Source: Desulfobulbaceae bacterium (lineage in GTDB: Bacteria > Desulfobacterota > Desulfobulbia > Desulfobulbales > Desulfobulbaceae). Taken from it: a stretch of 64,000 nucleotides of DNA. The notes beneath the pieces were generated by a model. That model saw only the letters and a program-made list of their open reading frames with translations. It was not told the DNA's origin and did not search any database. Below are positions 30,242 to 39,716 of this stretch, one piece after another. The stretch's first letter is position 1. Each line of letters begins with the position of its first letter. A program made the position numbers and the translations under genes. Where the stretch lies: assembly GCA_012744275.1 (NCBI GenBank), contig JAAYIE010000008.1, forward strand, positions 1 through 64,000, in the 5' to 3' direction.

Positions 30242-30711
30242 CAGGAGTCCCCCTTGTCTTCTATCGGCTCAATGGTCAAAATCAGATTATTTTTACTCAG
30301 CACTCGCACCCTGTTGCCACTGGCAACAGGGTGCTCGGATATTGCCTGCCAGAAGGTGCCGCCGTACTTCACCTTACCGCCTGCCGGCGGTACAATATCC
30401 TCCACCACCTCGGCAATTGCTCCCTGGGGTACATAGTCATCCAAAACATCAACTTCAATCGCCGTGCCCTTAAAAATCTTCTGAAACCTGGAGCGAAGCA
30501 ATATCAAGGTTGTGATACTGACCAGCAAAAAAATAATGATCTGCGTACTCAACGACACCGGCAGCAGCAAAACAGCCAATGCTGCTCCCCAAGCACCCAG
30601 ACCAAAGAAAAAGAGCAAGAGCCCGGGCAGGAGCAATTCCAGTACAAAGCAGCTAATGCCCAGAAGGAACCAGAGCAAAGCTGGCGGTACTAATGAAATT
30701 GTCGACACCAT
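30241..30711 (-). CDS. NfeD family protein
   Basis: TM helices plus OB-like C-terminus; overlaps start of SPFH gene. Confidence 0.88.
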   Translation of the reverse strand: MVSTISLVPPALLWFLLGISCFVLELLLPGLLLFFFGLGAWGAALAVLLLPVSLSTQIIIFLLVSITTLILLRSRFQKIFKGTAIEVDVLDDYVPQGAIAEVVEDIVPPAGGKVKYGGTFWQAISEHPVASGNRVRVLSKNNLILTIEPIEDKGDS

Positions 30712-30788
30712 ATGCTTTCTCCATGCACAAATAAAAGACCGCCTGCAGCTAAACGCACTGAGATCTGTGATTGTTGCGGCGACTGTGT

Positions 30789-33011
30789 TCAGCTCAATGG
30801 CAAGGTTACGGTAAAGACTGTACCCATTGGTTCATTATCTGCAACCCGGATGGAACCATTATGTTCGTTGATGATAGTTTGACAGATGGCAAGCCCTAAA
30901 CCGGTACCTGATTTACGGGTAGAAAAATAGGGCTCGAAAATGCGCAGCTTTACGTCATCGGCAATACCGGCGCCATTGTCGGCCACCTGCAGGAGAACGC
31001 TGGTTTTAAGGTCGTCATATCCCAAACTGACCGTAATCTCTCCAGTATTGTCCAGTGCAGCGACAGCATTATCGAGCAGATTGACCAACACCCGCTTGAT
31101 CTGGATCGCATCAAAGAAAAAAGCAGGCAGGGAGTTGGTAATGCGGCTGATAAAACTCAGGTGCTGATGGGTTTGTTCGTATAGGGTCACCACCTCATGC
31201 ACCAGCGTAGTCAAGTCGGCAGGTGATTTTTTCAGTTTGGGCATGCGGGCGAATTCGGAAAACTCCGACACCATTCTGCGGATTTCATCAACCTGCCTGA
31301 TGATTGTGTCGGTACACTGATCAAACACCTCTTGGTCACCACTCAAACCAGGCATATAACGCTTACGCAACCGCTGGGCAGAGAGTTGGATCGGAGTCAG
31401 AGGATTCTTTATTTCATGGGCAATGCGCCTGGCCACTTCCTGCCAAGCAGCCAAACGCTGCGCCTGTTCAAGGTTGGTAAGATTGTCAAAAACAATGACA
31501 AAACCAACAGGTTGCGCCTGCTCGTCCACCATGCGAGCTACATTCACCTGCAGGGAAAGCACCTCTCCCCGGCGAATCGTCATCCGCAAATGGCGTTCAA
31601 CGACAGCCTTGCCACTGCTCATCAGTTCCTGAATAAAGCTCTCCACAACCAGGGCATGCTGCCTGGGCAAAACCTGATGAAACCTGTGCCCAACAAATTG
31701 CGTCGGATCTATGGCCAGGAGTTCCACGGCAAAACGGTTGATGGTGGTGATAGCGCCGTCTTCATCCAGCGCAATCACGCCGGCCGGCACCTGTTCCAAA
31801 ATTGTCTCCAGATAGCTGCGGCGCTGCTCCGACACTTCATTACTTTTTTGCAGCGCAAAGTGCGTTTCCGCCAACTCCTGGTTTGATTTACTAAGATTTG
31901 TGGTCATGGCGTTAAATGAGCTCACCAGCACGCCCATTTCGTCATCCACTGTGCGCTCAATCTGAAAATCAAGATCCCCCTCTGCTACCCTGCGGGTGGC
32001 GAGTGCCAGTTCCTTAATCGGCGTGGTCAGGGTGCGTGAGACATAGAGCCCCAGCCAAATCGAGCCGAATACAATGAGCATGGTCACCACGATCAAAAGG
32101 ATATTCAGGCTCAGCTTCATGGGCGCCTTGATGATGATCAGGTGCTGATAGTCGTTCAAGCCGGCCTGGATGGCCTTCATCTCCGCCAGACGTGCCGTGG
32201 GTATGAGCAGGGAAGTTACTAGAAACCAGGTTTGCGACTGGTCCGGGGATATCTGCACAGGTGCGATGGCCTGCACGAGTTCACCCACCGGTGAATGAAC
32301 GCCCAGTACCTCCACCTTGTTCGTCAGCGATGCCTGACGCAGAGCGCCAGACGCCACGGGCGGCAGCATGACCGGCAGCAATCTCGGACTTCTGAGGGCA
32401 ATGATTTCCCGATGCTGAGCATTGAGAATGTGGATACTATCCGGTGCACCAGGGACGTTATCAACAACCATCCTGCCAAGAAACTCCTCCAAGCCAGTCA
32501 CGTCTGCGGGATCAATCAGTTTGGATTCCAGCAGAAAGGCAAGTCGCGCACTGATAAACGCCGCCTGCTTGCGGGTATCGTTGAACACGGACTGGCTCAT
32601 GCTGGTCGAGGCCTGGAGCGACTCCTCCACCTTGGAGTTGAACCAATAGTCCATGGAGGTGGATATGGAGCCAAAGGCAAAAAGAAAAAGCAGGGTTGTG
32701 GGTAGAAAGGAAAGAGCAATAAAGGAGATAACCAGCTTGCTGCGCAGCTTAAAACCAAAAAGCTGATGTCTGCGTTCAAAAAAGAGCTCCGCCAGCTGGC
32801 GCAGCACCATGTACAGCATCACCAGCAACAGCAGGGCGTTGAGATTGATCAGCCCAAAAAAGATGGCGGTATCAAGGCGCAACTGTCCAAACAGCTGGGC
32901 ACCAAGTAGTCGGTACTGCACATAGCCCAGGACAGGGATGAGCAGCAGGCAAAAAATAATGACCCTACGGATAAAACGCTGCTTTTCTTTGCGCTGTTCC
33001 GCGGTAAGCAT
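30789..33011 (-). CDS. NtrY-like PAS/HAMP sensor histidine kinase
   Basis: HAMP, PAS, RRIAHEIKNPLTPIQLSAQRL, NLLDNAVAALDN, ADNGAGI, GTGLGLAICQTIINEHNG. Confidence 0.93.
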   Translation of the reverse strand: MLTAEQRKEKQRFIRRVIIFCLLLIPVLGYVQYRLLGAQLFGQLRLDTAIFFGLINLNALLLLVMLYMVLRQLAELFFERRHQLFGFKLRSKLVISFIALSFLPTTLLFLFAFGSISTSMDYWFNSKVEESLQASTSMSQSVFNDTRKQAAFISARLAFLLESKLIDPADVTGLEEFLGRMVVDNVPGAPDSIHILNAQHREIIALRSPRLLPVMLPPVASGALRQASLTNKVEVLGVHSPVGELVQAIAPVQISPDQSQTWFLVTSLLIPTARLAEMKAIQAGLNDYQHLIIIKAPMKLSLNILLIVVTMLIVFGSIWLGLYVSRTLTTPIKELALATRRVAEGDLDFQIERTVDDEMGVLVSSFNAMTTNLSKSNQELAETHFALQKSNEVSEQRRSYLETILEQVPAGVIALDEDGAITTINRFAVELLAIDPTQFVGHRFHQVLPRQHALVVESFIQELMSSGKAVVERHLRMTIRRGEVLSLQVNVARMVDEQAQPVGFVIVFDNLTNLEQAQRLAAWQEVARRIAHEIKNPLTPIQLSAQRLRKRYMPGLSGDQEVFDQCTDTIIRQVDEIRRMVSEFSEFARMPKLKKSPADLTTLVHEVVTLYEQTHQHLSFISRITNSLPAFFFDAIQIKRVLVNLLDNAVAALDNTGEITVSLGYDDLKTSVLLQVADNGAGIADDVKLRIFEPYFSTRKSGTGLGLAICQTIINEHNGSIRVADNEPMGTVFTVTLPLS

Positions 33012-33023
33012 GGAAGAAAAAAC

Positions 33024-33602
33024 TCAGTATCTGAATTCTATAGTACGTCTGTCTGTCTGAATACCGCTGATCTGCCAGACGGGAATAAAGCGTCCGAGGT
33101 TGAACGGCAGCCTACCCTGTTTCAGCACTGCCTGCATATGAATAGCATAAGGGGCGTCGGCAACCAGGGAAGAAAGCTCTGCTATGTGCATTTGACTAAA
33201 GGTGCTCATCCACTGTTCAGCTTCAACCAAGGAGGCGGTCTGGCGCGGGTTTTCTCTGGTTTCGGGAGTAGAAAACAGATACTCTCCCCGCTCTTTATCG
33301 TATTTCAGGCTGTGGCTGGTCGAAGTGCGACGCATGGAAGTATCAAACCACTTTGTACCCTTGTGCACCAGCTCAACAGAAAAAACAAAAGTCAGCTCTG
33401 TGCCGCTACGCAGTTCGTTGAGCAAAATTCGGTTAAAAGCATTCTTTACCGAGGCTGATAGTTGCAGCACGCCATCGGCACTGGTCACAACAATATGCTG
33501 GATTTCTGGTGCCTTTTCCCGCGCCGCCTGAGCGGGGGGAGAATACAGACAGAAAACGGCGGCCAAGGCCGCCAGGTAAATGGTGAAAAGGCGTAGTTTC
33601 AT
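33024..33602 (-). CDS. DUF4390-like exported protein
   Basis: Start MKLRLFTIYLAALAAVFCLYSPPAQA; sequence and linkage to the NtrY-like kinase fit the family; the ORF-track start (33740) seems too far upstream. Confidence 0.75.
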   Translation of the reverse strand: MKLRLFTIYLAALAAVFCLYSPPAQAAREKAPEIQHIVVTSADGVLQLSASVKNAFNRILLNELRSGTELTFVFSVELVHKGTKWFDTSMRRTSTSHSLKYDKERGEYLFSTPETRENPRQTASLVEAEQWMSTFSQMHIAELSSLVADAPYAIHMQAVLKQGRLPFNLGRFIPVWQISGIQTDRRTIEFRY

Positions 33603-33720
33603 CGAGCTATTGCAGTAACTGTGGGCCGAAGCCTCCCGGGCAACGGGGCAGATCAATGTATCAATCACGCGAAGTATATACGTGATTCCTCTCCCATTGT
33701 CCAGCAACAAGCACGGAAGC

Positions 33721-34071
33721 CTACATCCTGTCCAAGGCATTACGAATCAAATTGCCGAGCGCCTTGGTAGATTGGGACACACCGTCGCACAAATCATTCC
33801 ACGCCGCATCGCCTGTTCCGGAATGTATCCCTCCGGCAGCCTTCAATTGCTGCTTAAGTGCCTGAGCCTCCTGTTCCAGGCTGCCGATATCTTCAGCAAA
33901 ACGTGCCTCTGCCTCAGCTGCCGCCAACCGCGCCTTCATTTTTACCTCTTCTAGTTGCGCCAGTTTTACGGCCAACTCCAACCTCAACTGTTCCCTTGCA
34001 CTGCCCTGCGCTTCCATTACCATCTCCCTAAAGTGCTCGGTTGTCTGGATGGGAAATATTACTATAACCAA
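33721..34071 (-). CDS. Hypothetical coiled-coil protein
   Basis: Heptad-rich REQLRLELAVKLAQLEEVKMKARLAAAEAEARFAEDIGSLEQEAQALKQQL; start uncertain. Confidence 0.6.
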   Translation of the reverse strand: MVIVIFPIQTTEHFREMVMEAQGSAREQLRLELAVKLAQLEEVKMKARLAAAEAEARFAEDIGSLEQEAQALKQQLKAAGGIHSGTGDAAWNDLCDGVSQSTKALGNLIRNALDRM

Positions 34072-34202
34072 GTATATTAAACACTTTCACTTTCCTCGAC
34101 AAGAGCAGGCAGCTTTGGTACTGTCCGTCGGGCCCGTATCCTTTATTGGTGGTTGTAGTGGTGTCGCCATGGCATTGCCTATAATAATTCTGTTGCAGGC
34201 AA

Positions 34203-34240
34203 TTGACAATCCTGATAAAAAATAGGATCATTTTTATCCT
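34203..34240 (+). promoter_or_regulatory. Putative promoter/operator for the Rrf2-cyd locus
   Basis: TTGACA 34203-34208 overlapping ATCCT...AGGAT...ATCCT (34209-34213, 34224-34228, 34236-34240), two inverted repeats sharing one half-site. Confidence 0.45.
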
Positions 34241-34263
34241 CTCAATTTTTCCCGATACGTACT

Positions 34264-34773
34264 ATGCGACTCACACGAGCTGGTGAATATGCTGTCCGGT
34301 GCATGCTCTACCTTTGCGACAAAGGACAGGGTAATCTGGTCAGCCGACAAGAAATAGCCGAAAGCGCCGATATTCCGGCCCATTTCCTGGCAAAAATTGC
34401 CCAGCAGCTGGCAAAAGCCGGTTTTATCGAAATCCGCCAAGGTGCCCGCGGCGGTTTTATTTTGTCAAAAAAACCAAGTGATATTTCCCTGTTACAGGTG
34501 GTGGAAACCATGATTGGGGAAATTTATCTGAATGATTGTATCATCCGGCCAGAGAGTTGTGGCTCCCAGCCCGAATGTTCGGTGCACCGGGTGTGGCTCA
34601 ACGCCCGTGACCAACTGCGCTCAACCCTGGCGGCAGTAAGCTTGGCAGACCTGCAGCAAGGCACGATTTGCCAGACTAAACCCCTGATACCCGGCCAGTT
34701 GCCCCAAGCATCCACTAGCTGCGCAAGCGATGCGGCGGCAACACAAAAATTGCCGCACCCGTCCAAGGCCTGA
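34264..34773 (+). CDS. Rrf2 family transcriptional regulator with 3-Cys cluster
   Basis: MRLTRAGEYAVRCMLYL, ADIPAHFLAKIAQQLAKAGFIEIRQGARGGFIL, CIIRPESCGSQPECSVHRVW. Confidence 0.93.
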   Translation: MRLTRAGEYAVRCMLYLCDKGQGNLVSRQEIAESADIPAHFLAKIAQQLAKAGFIEIRQGARGGFILSKKPSDISLLQVVETMIGEIYLNDCIIRPESCGSQPECSVHRVWLNARDQLRSTLAAVSLADLQQGTICQTKPLIPGQLPQASTSCASDAAATQKLPHPSKA

Positions 34774-35036
34774 TGGAGCACTCCATGATAGAGCAACGCG
34801 CGCGACAACCAGGCCTGATCCGACGAATCATCCTGTTCTACGTCAACGGCTTCAGACAAATGACGATCGGACGAACTCTGTGGAAAATCATTTTCATTAA
34901 GTTGTTCATTATGTTCGCCATTCTGAAGGTTTTCTTCTTTCCCAATTTTTTGAAAACCCAGTTTGATACAGATCAAGAACGTGCCGAGCATGTGGTGGAT
35001 CAGCTGACCCTGCCGGCGCAAGGTATGACGCACTGA
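34773..35036 (+). CDS. DUF4492-like small membrane protein linked to cytochrome bd
   Basis: IRRIILFYVNGFRQMTIGRTLWKIIFIKLFIMFAILKVFFFPNFL; immediately upstream of cydA. Confidence 0.8.
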   Translation: MEHSMIEQRARQPGLIRRIILFYVNGFRQMTIGRTLWKIIFIKLFIMFAILKVFFFPNFLKTQFDTDQERAEHVVDQLTLPAQGMTH

Positions 35037-35054
35037 AACGAGGAGACAGAGAGT

Positions 35055-36590
35055 ATGCTGGAAATCATGGACCTGAGCATGGTGAACTGGGCACGGGCAC
35101 AATTTGCCCTGACCGCCATGTACCATTGGCTGTTTGTACCACTGACCTTGGGCATTACCTGGATTATCGCCTTTTTTCACACCATTTACGTGAAGACCGG
35201 CAACGAAGAATGGAAGCGGCTGACAAAATTCTGGATGAAACTCTTTGGCATCAACTTTGCTATTGGGGTGGCCACTGGTATCATCCTCGAATTCGAGTTT
35301 GGTACTAACTGGTCAAACTATTCCTGGATGGTTGGCGACATCTTCGGTGCTCCTTTGGCCATTGAAGGTATTTTTGCCTTTTTCCTGGAAGCCACTTTCT
35401 TTGCCGTCATGTTTTTCGGCTGGAACCGGGTTTCCAAGGGATTCCACCTCTTTTCCACCTGGATGGTAGCCATAGGCAGCAACATGTCCGCGGTATGGAT
35501 TCTGGTAGCCAATGCCTGGATGCAGTATCCGGTCGGTCAGGCCTTCAATCCGGAAACCGCCCGCTTCGAGATGCAGAGTTTTGCCGAAGTGGCCCTTTCT
35601 CCCTACGCCATCAACAAATTCACCCACGCCACCAGTTCGTCCATGCTGACGGCAGCCCTTTTCATCATTTCCATTTCATCCTGGTATCTGCTCAGGGGCC
35701 GACACCAGCTCATGGCCAAACGCTCGATTGTGGTGGCTGCGGTGCTTGGTGTTTTTGCCTCTATTTTTACCATAGTCAACGGTGATGAAAGCGCCTACGA
35801 GATTGCGCAGGTTCAACCGATGAAGCTGGCAGCCTTTGAGGGCCTCTATGAAGGTCAGATCAACGCCGGACTTGCCGCCTTTGGCATTGTCAATCGGGAC
35901 AAGCAGGTTTTTGACGATCAAAAACCCTTCCATTTCGAAGTTCACTTTCCCTACCTGCTCGGCCTGATGGCCAACCGCTCCTTTAACAGCTTTGTCCCCG
36001 GCATGAAGGACCTGGTATACGGCAACCCTGAATACAACATTATGGGCTCTGCCCAGAAAATGGTGCGTGGCAAGGAGGCCATCGCCAACCTTGACAGCTA
36101 CAGGCATGCAAAAAAAAGCGGGGATGAAGAGGCAGCCGCAACCTATCTCAGCGCCTTCAACGAAACCAAGGAATTTTTAGGCTACGGATACCTGAGGACT
36201 CCTGAGGAAGCTGTACCGCCAGTAGCCCTGTCTTTCTACGCCTTCCATGTGATGGTATCATTGGGTACGCTATTCCCGCTTATCTTTATCGCCTACCTGT
36301 ATTTCACCAAAAAAGGTACGCTTGAACGGAAAAAATGGCTGCTGGGTTTTGGTACTATCACGTATTTTCTCGGCCTCATCGCAGGCCAGGCAGGCTGGGT
36401 TGTGGCCGAAGTCGGTCGCCAGCCATGGACCATTCAGGGCCTGTTACCGGTAACGGTTGCCCGCACTAATCTCACGACTGCGACTGTGCAAACCACCTTC
36501 TTCATCTTTCTTTTTCTGTTTACCGCCCTTTTGATTGCGGAAATCAGCATCATGCTCAAGCAGATCAGTATAGGGCCGGAGGAAAACTGA
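35055..36590 (+). CDS. cydA: Cytochrome bd ubiquinol oxidase subunit I
   Basis: WARAQFALTAMYHWLFVPLTLGI, GWVVAEVGRQPWTIQGLLPV. Confidence 0.95.
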   Translation: MLEIMDLSMVNWARAQFALTAMYHWLFVPLTLGITWIIAFFHTIYVKTGNEEWKRLTKFWMKLFGINFAIGVATGIILEFEFGTNWSNYSWMVGDIFGAPLAIEGIFAFFLEATFFAVMFFGWNRVSKGFHLFSTWMVAIGSNMSAVWILVANAWMQYPVGQAFNPETARFEMQSFAEVALSPYAINKFTHATSSSMLTAALFIISISSWYLLRGRHQLMAKRSIVVAAVLGVFASIFTIVNGDESAYEIAQVQPMKLAAFEGLYEGQINAGLAAFGIVNRDKQVFDDQKPFHFEVHFPYLLGLMANRSFNSFVPGMKDLVYGNPEYNIMGSAQKMVRGKEAIANLDSYRHAKKSGDEEAAATYLSAFNETKEFLGYGYLRTPEEAVPPVALSFYAFHVMVSLGTLFPLIFIAYLYFTKKGTLERKKWLLGFGTITYFLGLIAGQAGWVVAEVGRQPWTIQGLLPVTVARTNLTTATVQTTFFIFLFLFTALLIAEISIMLKQISIGPEEN

Positions 36591-36591
36591 C

Positions 36592-37740
36592 ATGATCAAC
36601 CTTGAATACACAACCCTGCAGCATCTCTGGTGGCTGCTCTGTTCCGTTGTTGGTGCGCTTTTCCTGTTTATGAACTTTGTCCAGGGCGGCCAAACCCTAC
36701 TCTGGCAGGTGGCCAAAACAGAGGCAGAAAAAAACCTGGTCATCAATTCGCTGGGCCGCAAGTGGGAACTGACCTTCACCACATTGGTGCTCTTCGGTGG
36801 TGCTTTGTTTGCATCGTTTCCAAAATTTTACTCAACTTCCTTCGGTGGTGCCTACTGGGTGTGGATGCTCATCCTCTTTACCTTTATTCTGCAGGCGGTC
36901 AGCTACGAATTCCGCAAGAAACCCCGCAATATTTTTGGCAGCACCGTGTACGAACTCTTCCTGTTCATCAATGGTTCAGTGGGTATCCTGCTTATCGGTG
37001 CGGCTGTGGGTACCTTTTTTACCGGGTCGAACTTCACCCTGGATGCCAACAACTTTGTCACCTGGACTCACCCTTTCCGGGGTTTGGAAGCGGCCCTCAG
37101 CCTATCCATTTACAGTATCTTTAATGTTTCCCTGGGCGTTTTCCTGGTGCTGAATGCACGCACTTTAGGTGCCATGTATCTGGTCAACAACATTGCTCCA
37201 GGCACAGCGCCTGAAATGGAAAAAAGGCTGCGCAACGCCTGCGGCAATAACTGTACCTACTCCCTGCCCTTTCTGGTGATTGTGGTGCTGTTTCTTGTAC
37301 TGATGCCTGGTTATGGCATAGTTGACGAGCAGGGCACCATTGCCAAAGTCGGCTTCAAATATCTGAAGAACCTGTTTGCCAACCCCTGGCTGCTCCTTAT
37401 GCTGCTGGCCGGGCTGGCGTCGCTGCTGTACAGCGTATGGCACACAGCAGTGAAAGAACAGAACAAGGGCATCTGGCTGGGCGGATTGGGCACAGTGCTG
37501 GTTGGCCTCACCGTCCTCATGCTTCCGGCTTACAACAACACCTCTTTTTACCCGTCCAAGGTTGATCTGCAATCTAGCCTGACCATTTATAATGCCTCGT
37601 CCAGCTCCTACACTCTCACGGTGATGACCTATGTCGCCCTGGGTATTCCCGTTGTACTGGGTTACATAGCCTATGTCTGGTGGGCTATGGACAGGAGCAA
37701 AATGCGGATGGAAGACGTGAACGACCAATCTTCATATTAA
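36592..37740 (+). CDS. cydB: Cytochrome bd ubiquinol oxidase subunit II
   Basis: Follows cydA by 1 nt; multiple TM helices; CydB-like N-terminus QHLWWLLCSVVGALFLFMNFVQGGQTLL. Confidence 0.94.
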   Translation: MINLEYTTLQHLWWLLCSVVGALFLFMNFVQGGQTLLWQVAKTEAEKNLVINSLGRKWELTFTTLVLFGGALFASFPKFYSTSFGGAYWVWMLILFTFILQAVSYEFRKKPRNIFGSTVYELFLFINGSVGILLIGAAVGTFFTGSNFTLDANNFVTWTHPFRGLEAALSLSIYSIFNVSLGVFLVLNARTLGAMYLVNNIAPGTAPEMEKRLRNACGNNCTYSLPFLVIVVLFLVLMPGYGIVDEQGTIAKVGFKYLKNLFANPWLLLMLLAGLASLLYSVWHTAVKEQNKGIWLGGLGTVLVGLTVLMLPAYNNTSFYPSKVDLQSSLTIYNASSSSYTLTVMTYVALGIPVVLGYIAYVWWAMDRSKMRMEDVNDQSSY

Positions 37741-37815
37741 ACCCTACACTACCTGTTTTCCTTGGGTATATTGCACTCAAAGCCGAGGAAAAACTACGGA
37801 TATCAGGAGCAAACT

Positions 37816-37917
37816 ATGGGCATCATGAGTATCATCCTCTTGCTTGGCTGGACTGGAATTCTGGTTGTATCATATTATCTTGCGGTCTACCTTTTGAAAA
37901 AATTTGATTTTTACTGA
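37816..37917 (+). CDS. 33-aa single-TM protein, candidate small bd-oxidase subunit (CydX-like by position and topology)
   Basis: ATG after CAGGAGC; MGIMSIILLLGWTGILVVSYYLAVYLLKKFDFY; between cydB and a terminator; not in supplied ORF track. Confidence 0.7.
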   Translation: MGIMSIILLLGWTGILVVSYYLAVYLLKKFDFY

Positions 37918-37948
37918 AGCGGCCATTTAATGACGCCTTAACAGTTTT

Positions 37949-37985
37949 GGGCAACACTGCATTTTCATACGGTGTTGCCCATTTT
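37949..37985 (+). terminator. Terminator of the cyd operon
   Basis: GGGCAACAC...GTGTTGCCC followed by ATTTTAT. Confidence 0.8.
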
Positions 37986-38039
37986 ATATAACACTCGCAA
38001 GGCTACTGTATACCAATCTACTGCACCAGGAGCAGCATC

Positions 38040-38375
38040 ATGTCGGCAGACAAGCAAAATCCTACCCAAAAGCCGGCCATGTACCGGAAAATTCGTGAAT
38101 CCTACCCAGCCATCATCGATCATCTCGAGGCTTTGGGCCAATCCTTAGCTGAAGCCGGGCCAGTTCCAAGGAAAGAAGGGCACCTTATTCAGCTCGCAGC
38201 TGCAGCCGCCATGCAGTCAGAAGGATCAGTGCACTCCCATGCCAGAAGGGCATTGGCGGCAGGAGCCACTATTCAGGAAATTGAACACAGCCTTTTGTTG
38301 CTTATTTCAGTAATCGGATTTCCCCGGGTTGCAGCGGCCCTGTCCTGGATCAGTGATGACAGTGTTCGTCCATAA
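38040..38375 (+). CDS. Carboxymuconolactone decarboxylase/AhpD-like family protein
   Basis: 112-aa; GPVPRKEGHLIQLAAAAAMQSEGSVHSHARRALAAGATIQEIEHSLLLLISVIGFPR. Confidence 0.85.
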   Translation: MSADKQNPTQKPAMYRKIRESYPAIIDHLEALGQSLAEAGPVPRKEGHLIQLAAAAAMQSEGSVHSHARRALAAGATIQEIEHSLLLLISVIGFPRVAAALSWISDDSVRP

Positions 38376-38447
38376 CTTTTCTATTTGGTTTGCACTGATC
38401 GCCATCTCTGACCAACGACCGAATGCCCGTTTTCCCCATGGTAGGAG

Positions 38448-38475
38448 TTGACAGACTCGTTTGTCATTTTATAAT
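38448..38475 (+). promoter_or_regulatory. sigma70-type promoter upstream of the FmdB-like gene
   Basis: TTGACA (38448-38453), 16 bp, TATAAT (38470-38475). Confidence 0.75.
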
Positions 38476-38532
38476 TTGATTGTTTCTCATCTTTCTTTTT
38501 ACCTGTATTTGTCTTTCAAACGGAGTTCAGCT

Positions 38533-38808
38533 ATGCCCATTTACGAGTATGAGTGTAATCAATGTGACAAAACCCTTGAAGTCAGTCAGTCCATTAAGGA
38601 TGCGCCGTTGAGCACCTGCCCTGACTGTGGCCAGCCGGTTCGTAAACTCATTTCCGCATCCTCCTTCCTCCTTAAGGGCGGTGGTTGGTATGCCGACGGC
38701 TATACCCATGCCAAGGACAATGCTAAAACTCCGGCCGATTCCAAGCCGGCACCTCCGCCCTGCCGAGGCGGCTCCGGCTCCTGCGCCCACTGCCCAGCTT
38801 CCTCATAA
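38533..38808 (+). CDS. FmdB-family zinc ribbon protein
   Basis: MPIYEYECNQCDKTLEVSQSIKDAPLSTCPDCGQPVRKLIS; Cys-rich C-terminus. Confidence 0.92.
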   Translation: MPIYEYECNQCDKTLEVSQSIKDAPLSTCPDCGQPVRKLISASSFLLKGGGWYADGYTHAKDNAKTPADSKPAPPPCRGGSGSCAHCPASS

Positions 38809-38879
38809 TCCCGCTTGTTTTGGAACAATCGGACAAGCCCTTGCGATTGAGACACGCAACCCTATGGTAGGAGACGCTC

Positions 38880-39572
38880 ATGGACCAGCACCTTGATATA
38901 CCTGTTCGCTATCAGCGCCAGCCGATGTCATTCTTCCTGATTTTATGTGCCATTGCATTGATGTTCTTGGCGACCAGTTGCTCCAGCGCCTACTACAATA
39001 CCATGGAAAAATTTGGCGTTCACAAGCGCGACATCATGGTGAACCGGGTAAAAGAGGCGCGGGATGCTCAGACAGAAACCAAGGAGCAGTTCAAGTCAGC
39101 CCTGGAGCAGTTTACCGAAGTGGTGCAGGTCCGTGGCGGTAACTTGGAGGCTCAGTACAAAAAGCTCAACAGCGAGTATGAACGCAGCAAGGGCAAGGCT
39201 GACCAGGTCCACCAGCGGATAGACGCGGTCGAGTCAGTTTCCGAAGCGCTCTTCAGGGAATGGAAAGCCGAATTGAAGCAGTATACCAATGCTTCTCTGC
39301 GTCAGGACAGTGAGCGCAAGCTGGAAAGCACCCGGCGTCAGTACGAACAATTGATTACTGCCATGAAACGGGCTGAGAGCAAGATACAGCCCGTTCTCAC
39401 AATATTCCACGATCAAGTGCTCTATCTCAAGCACAACCTGAACGCCCAGGCCATTGCCTCATTGCAGGGTGAATTGCTCAGTCTGGAGCGCAACGTGGAT
39501 CAGCTCGTCCGAGAAATGGAGGAGTCCATCCGCGAGGCCGACCTCTTCATTACCCGCTTGCAGCAGAGCTGA
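38880..39572 (+). CDS. DUF2959-like lipoprotein
   Basis: Lipobox LATSC; YNTMEKFGVHKRDIMVNRVKEARDAQTETKEQFKSALEQF. Confidence 0.85.
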   Translation: MDQHLDIPVRYQRQPMSFFLILCAIALMFLATSCSSAYYNTMEKFGVHKRDIMVNRVKEARDAQTETKEQFKSALEQFTEVVQVRGGNLEAQYKKLNSEYERSKGKADQVHQRIDAVESVSEALFREWKAELKQYTNASLRQDSERKLESTRRQYEQLITAMKRAESKIQPVLTIFHDQVLYLKHNLNAQAIASLQGELLSLERNVDQLVREMEESIREADLFITRLQQS

Positions 39573-39716
39573 ACCGAGCCGGAATTACTGCACCTGCCAA
39601 GCCTAGCCTGACCCAGGCGAAGTCGCCTTGATACAGACAAACAGGTTTTGTACGCAGTTTGGCGGTAGCAGGCCTTTTTAGCCTGCGCAGTCTCGCTCAA
39701 GCCTTTCTCTTATGAC

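Noticed and set aside
39660-39690. GCAGGC-CTTTTTA-GCCTGC hairpin before the SAM hydroxide adenosyltransferase gene as a SAM-sensing element
   Set aside because: Too short and lacks any SAM riboswitch consensus; probably a simple stem-loop.
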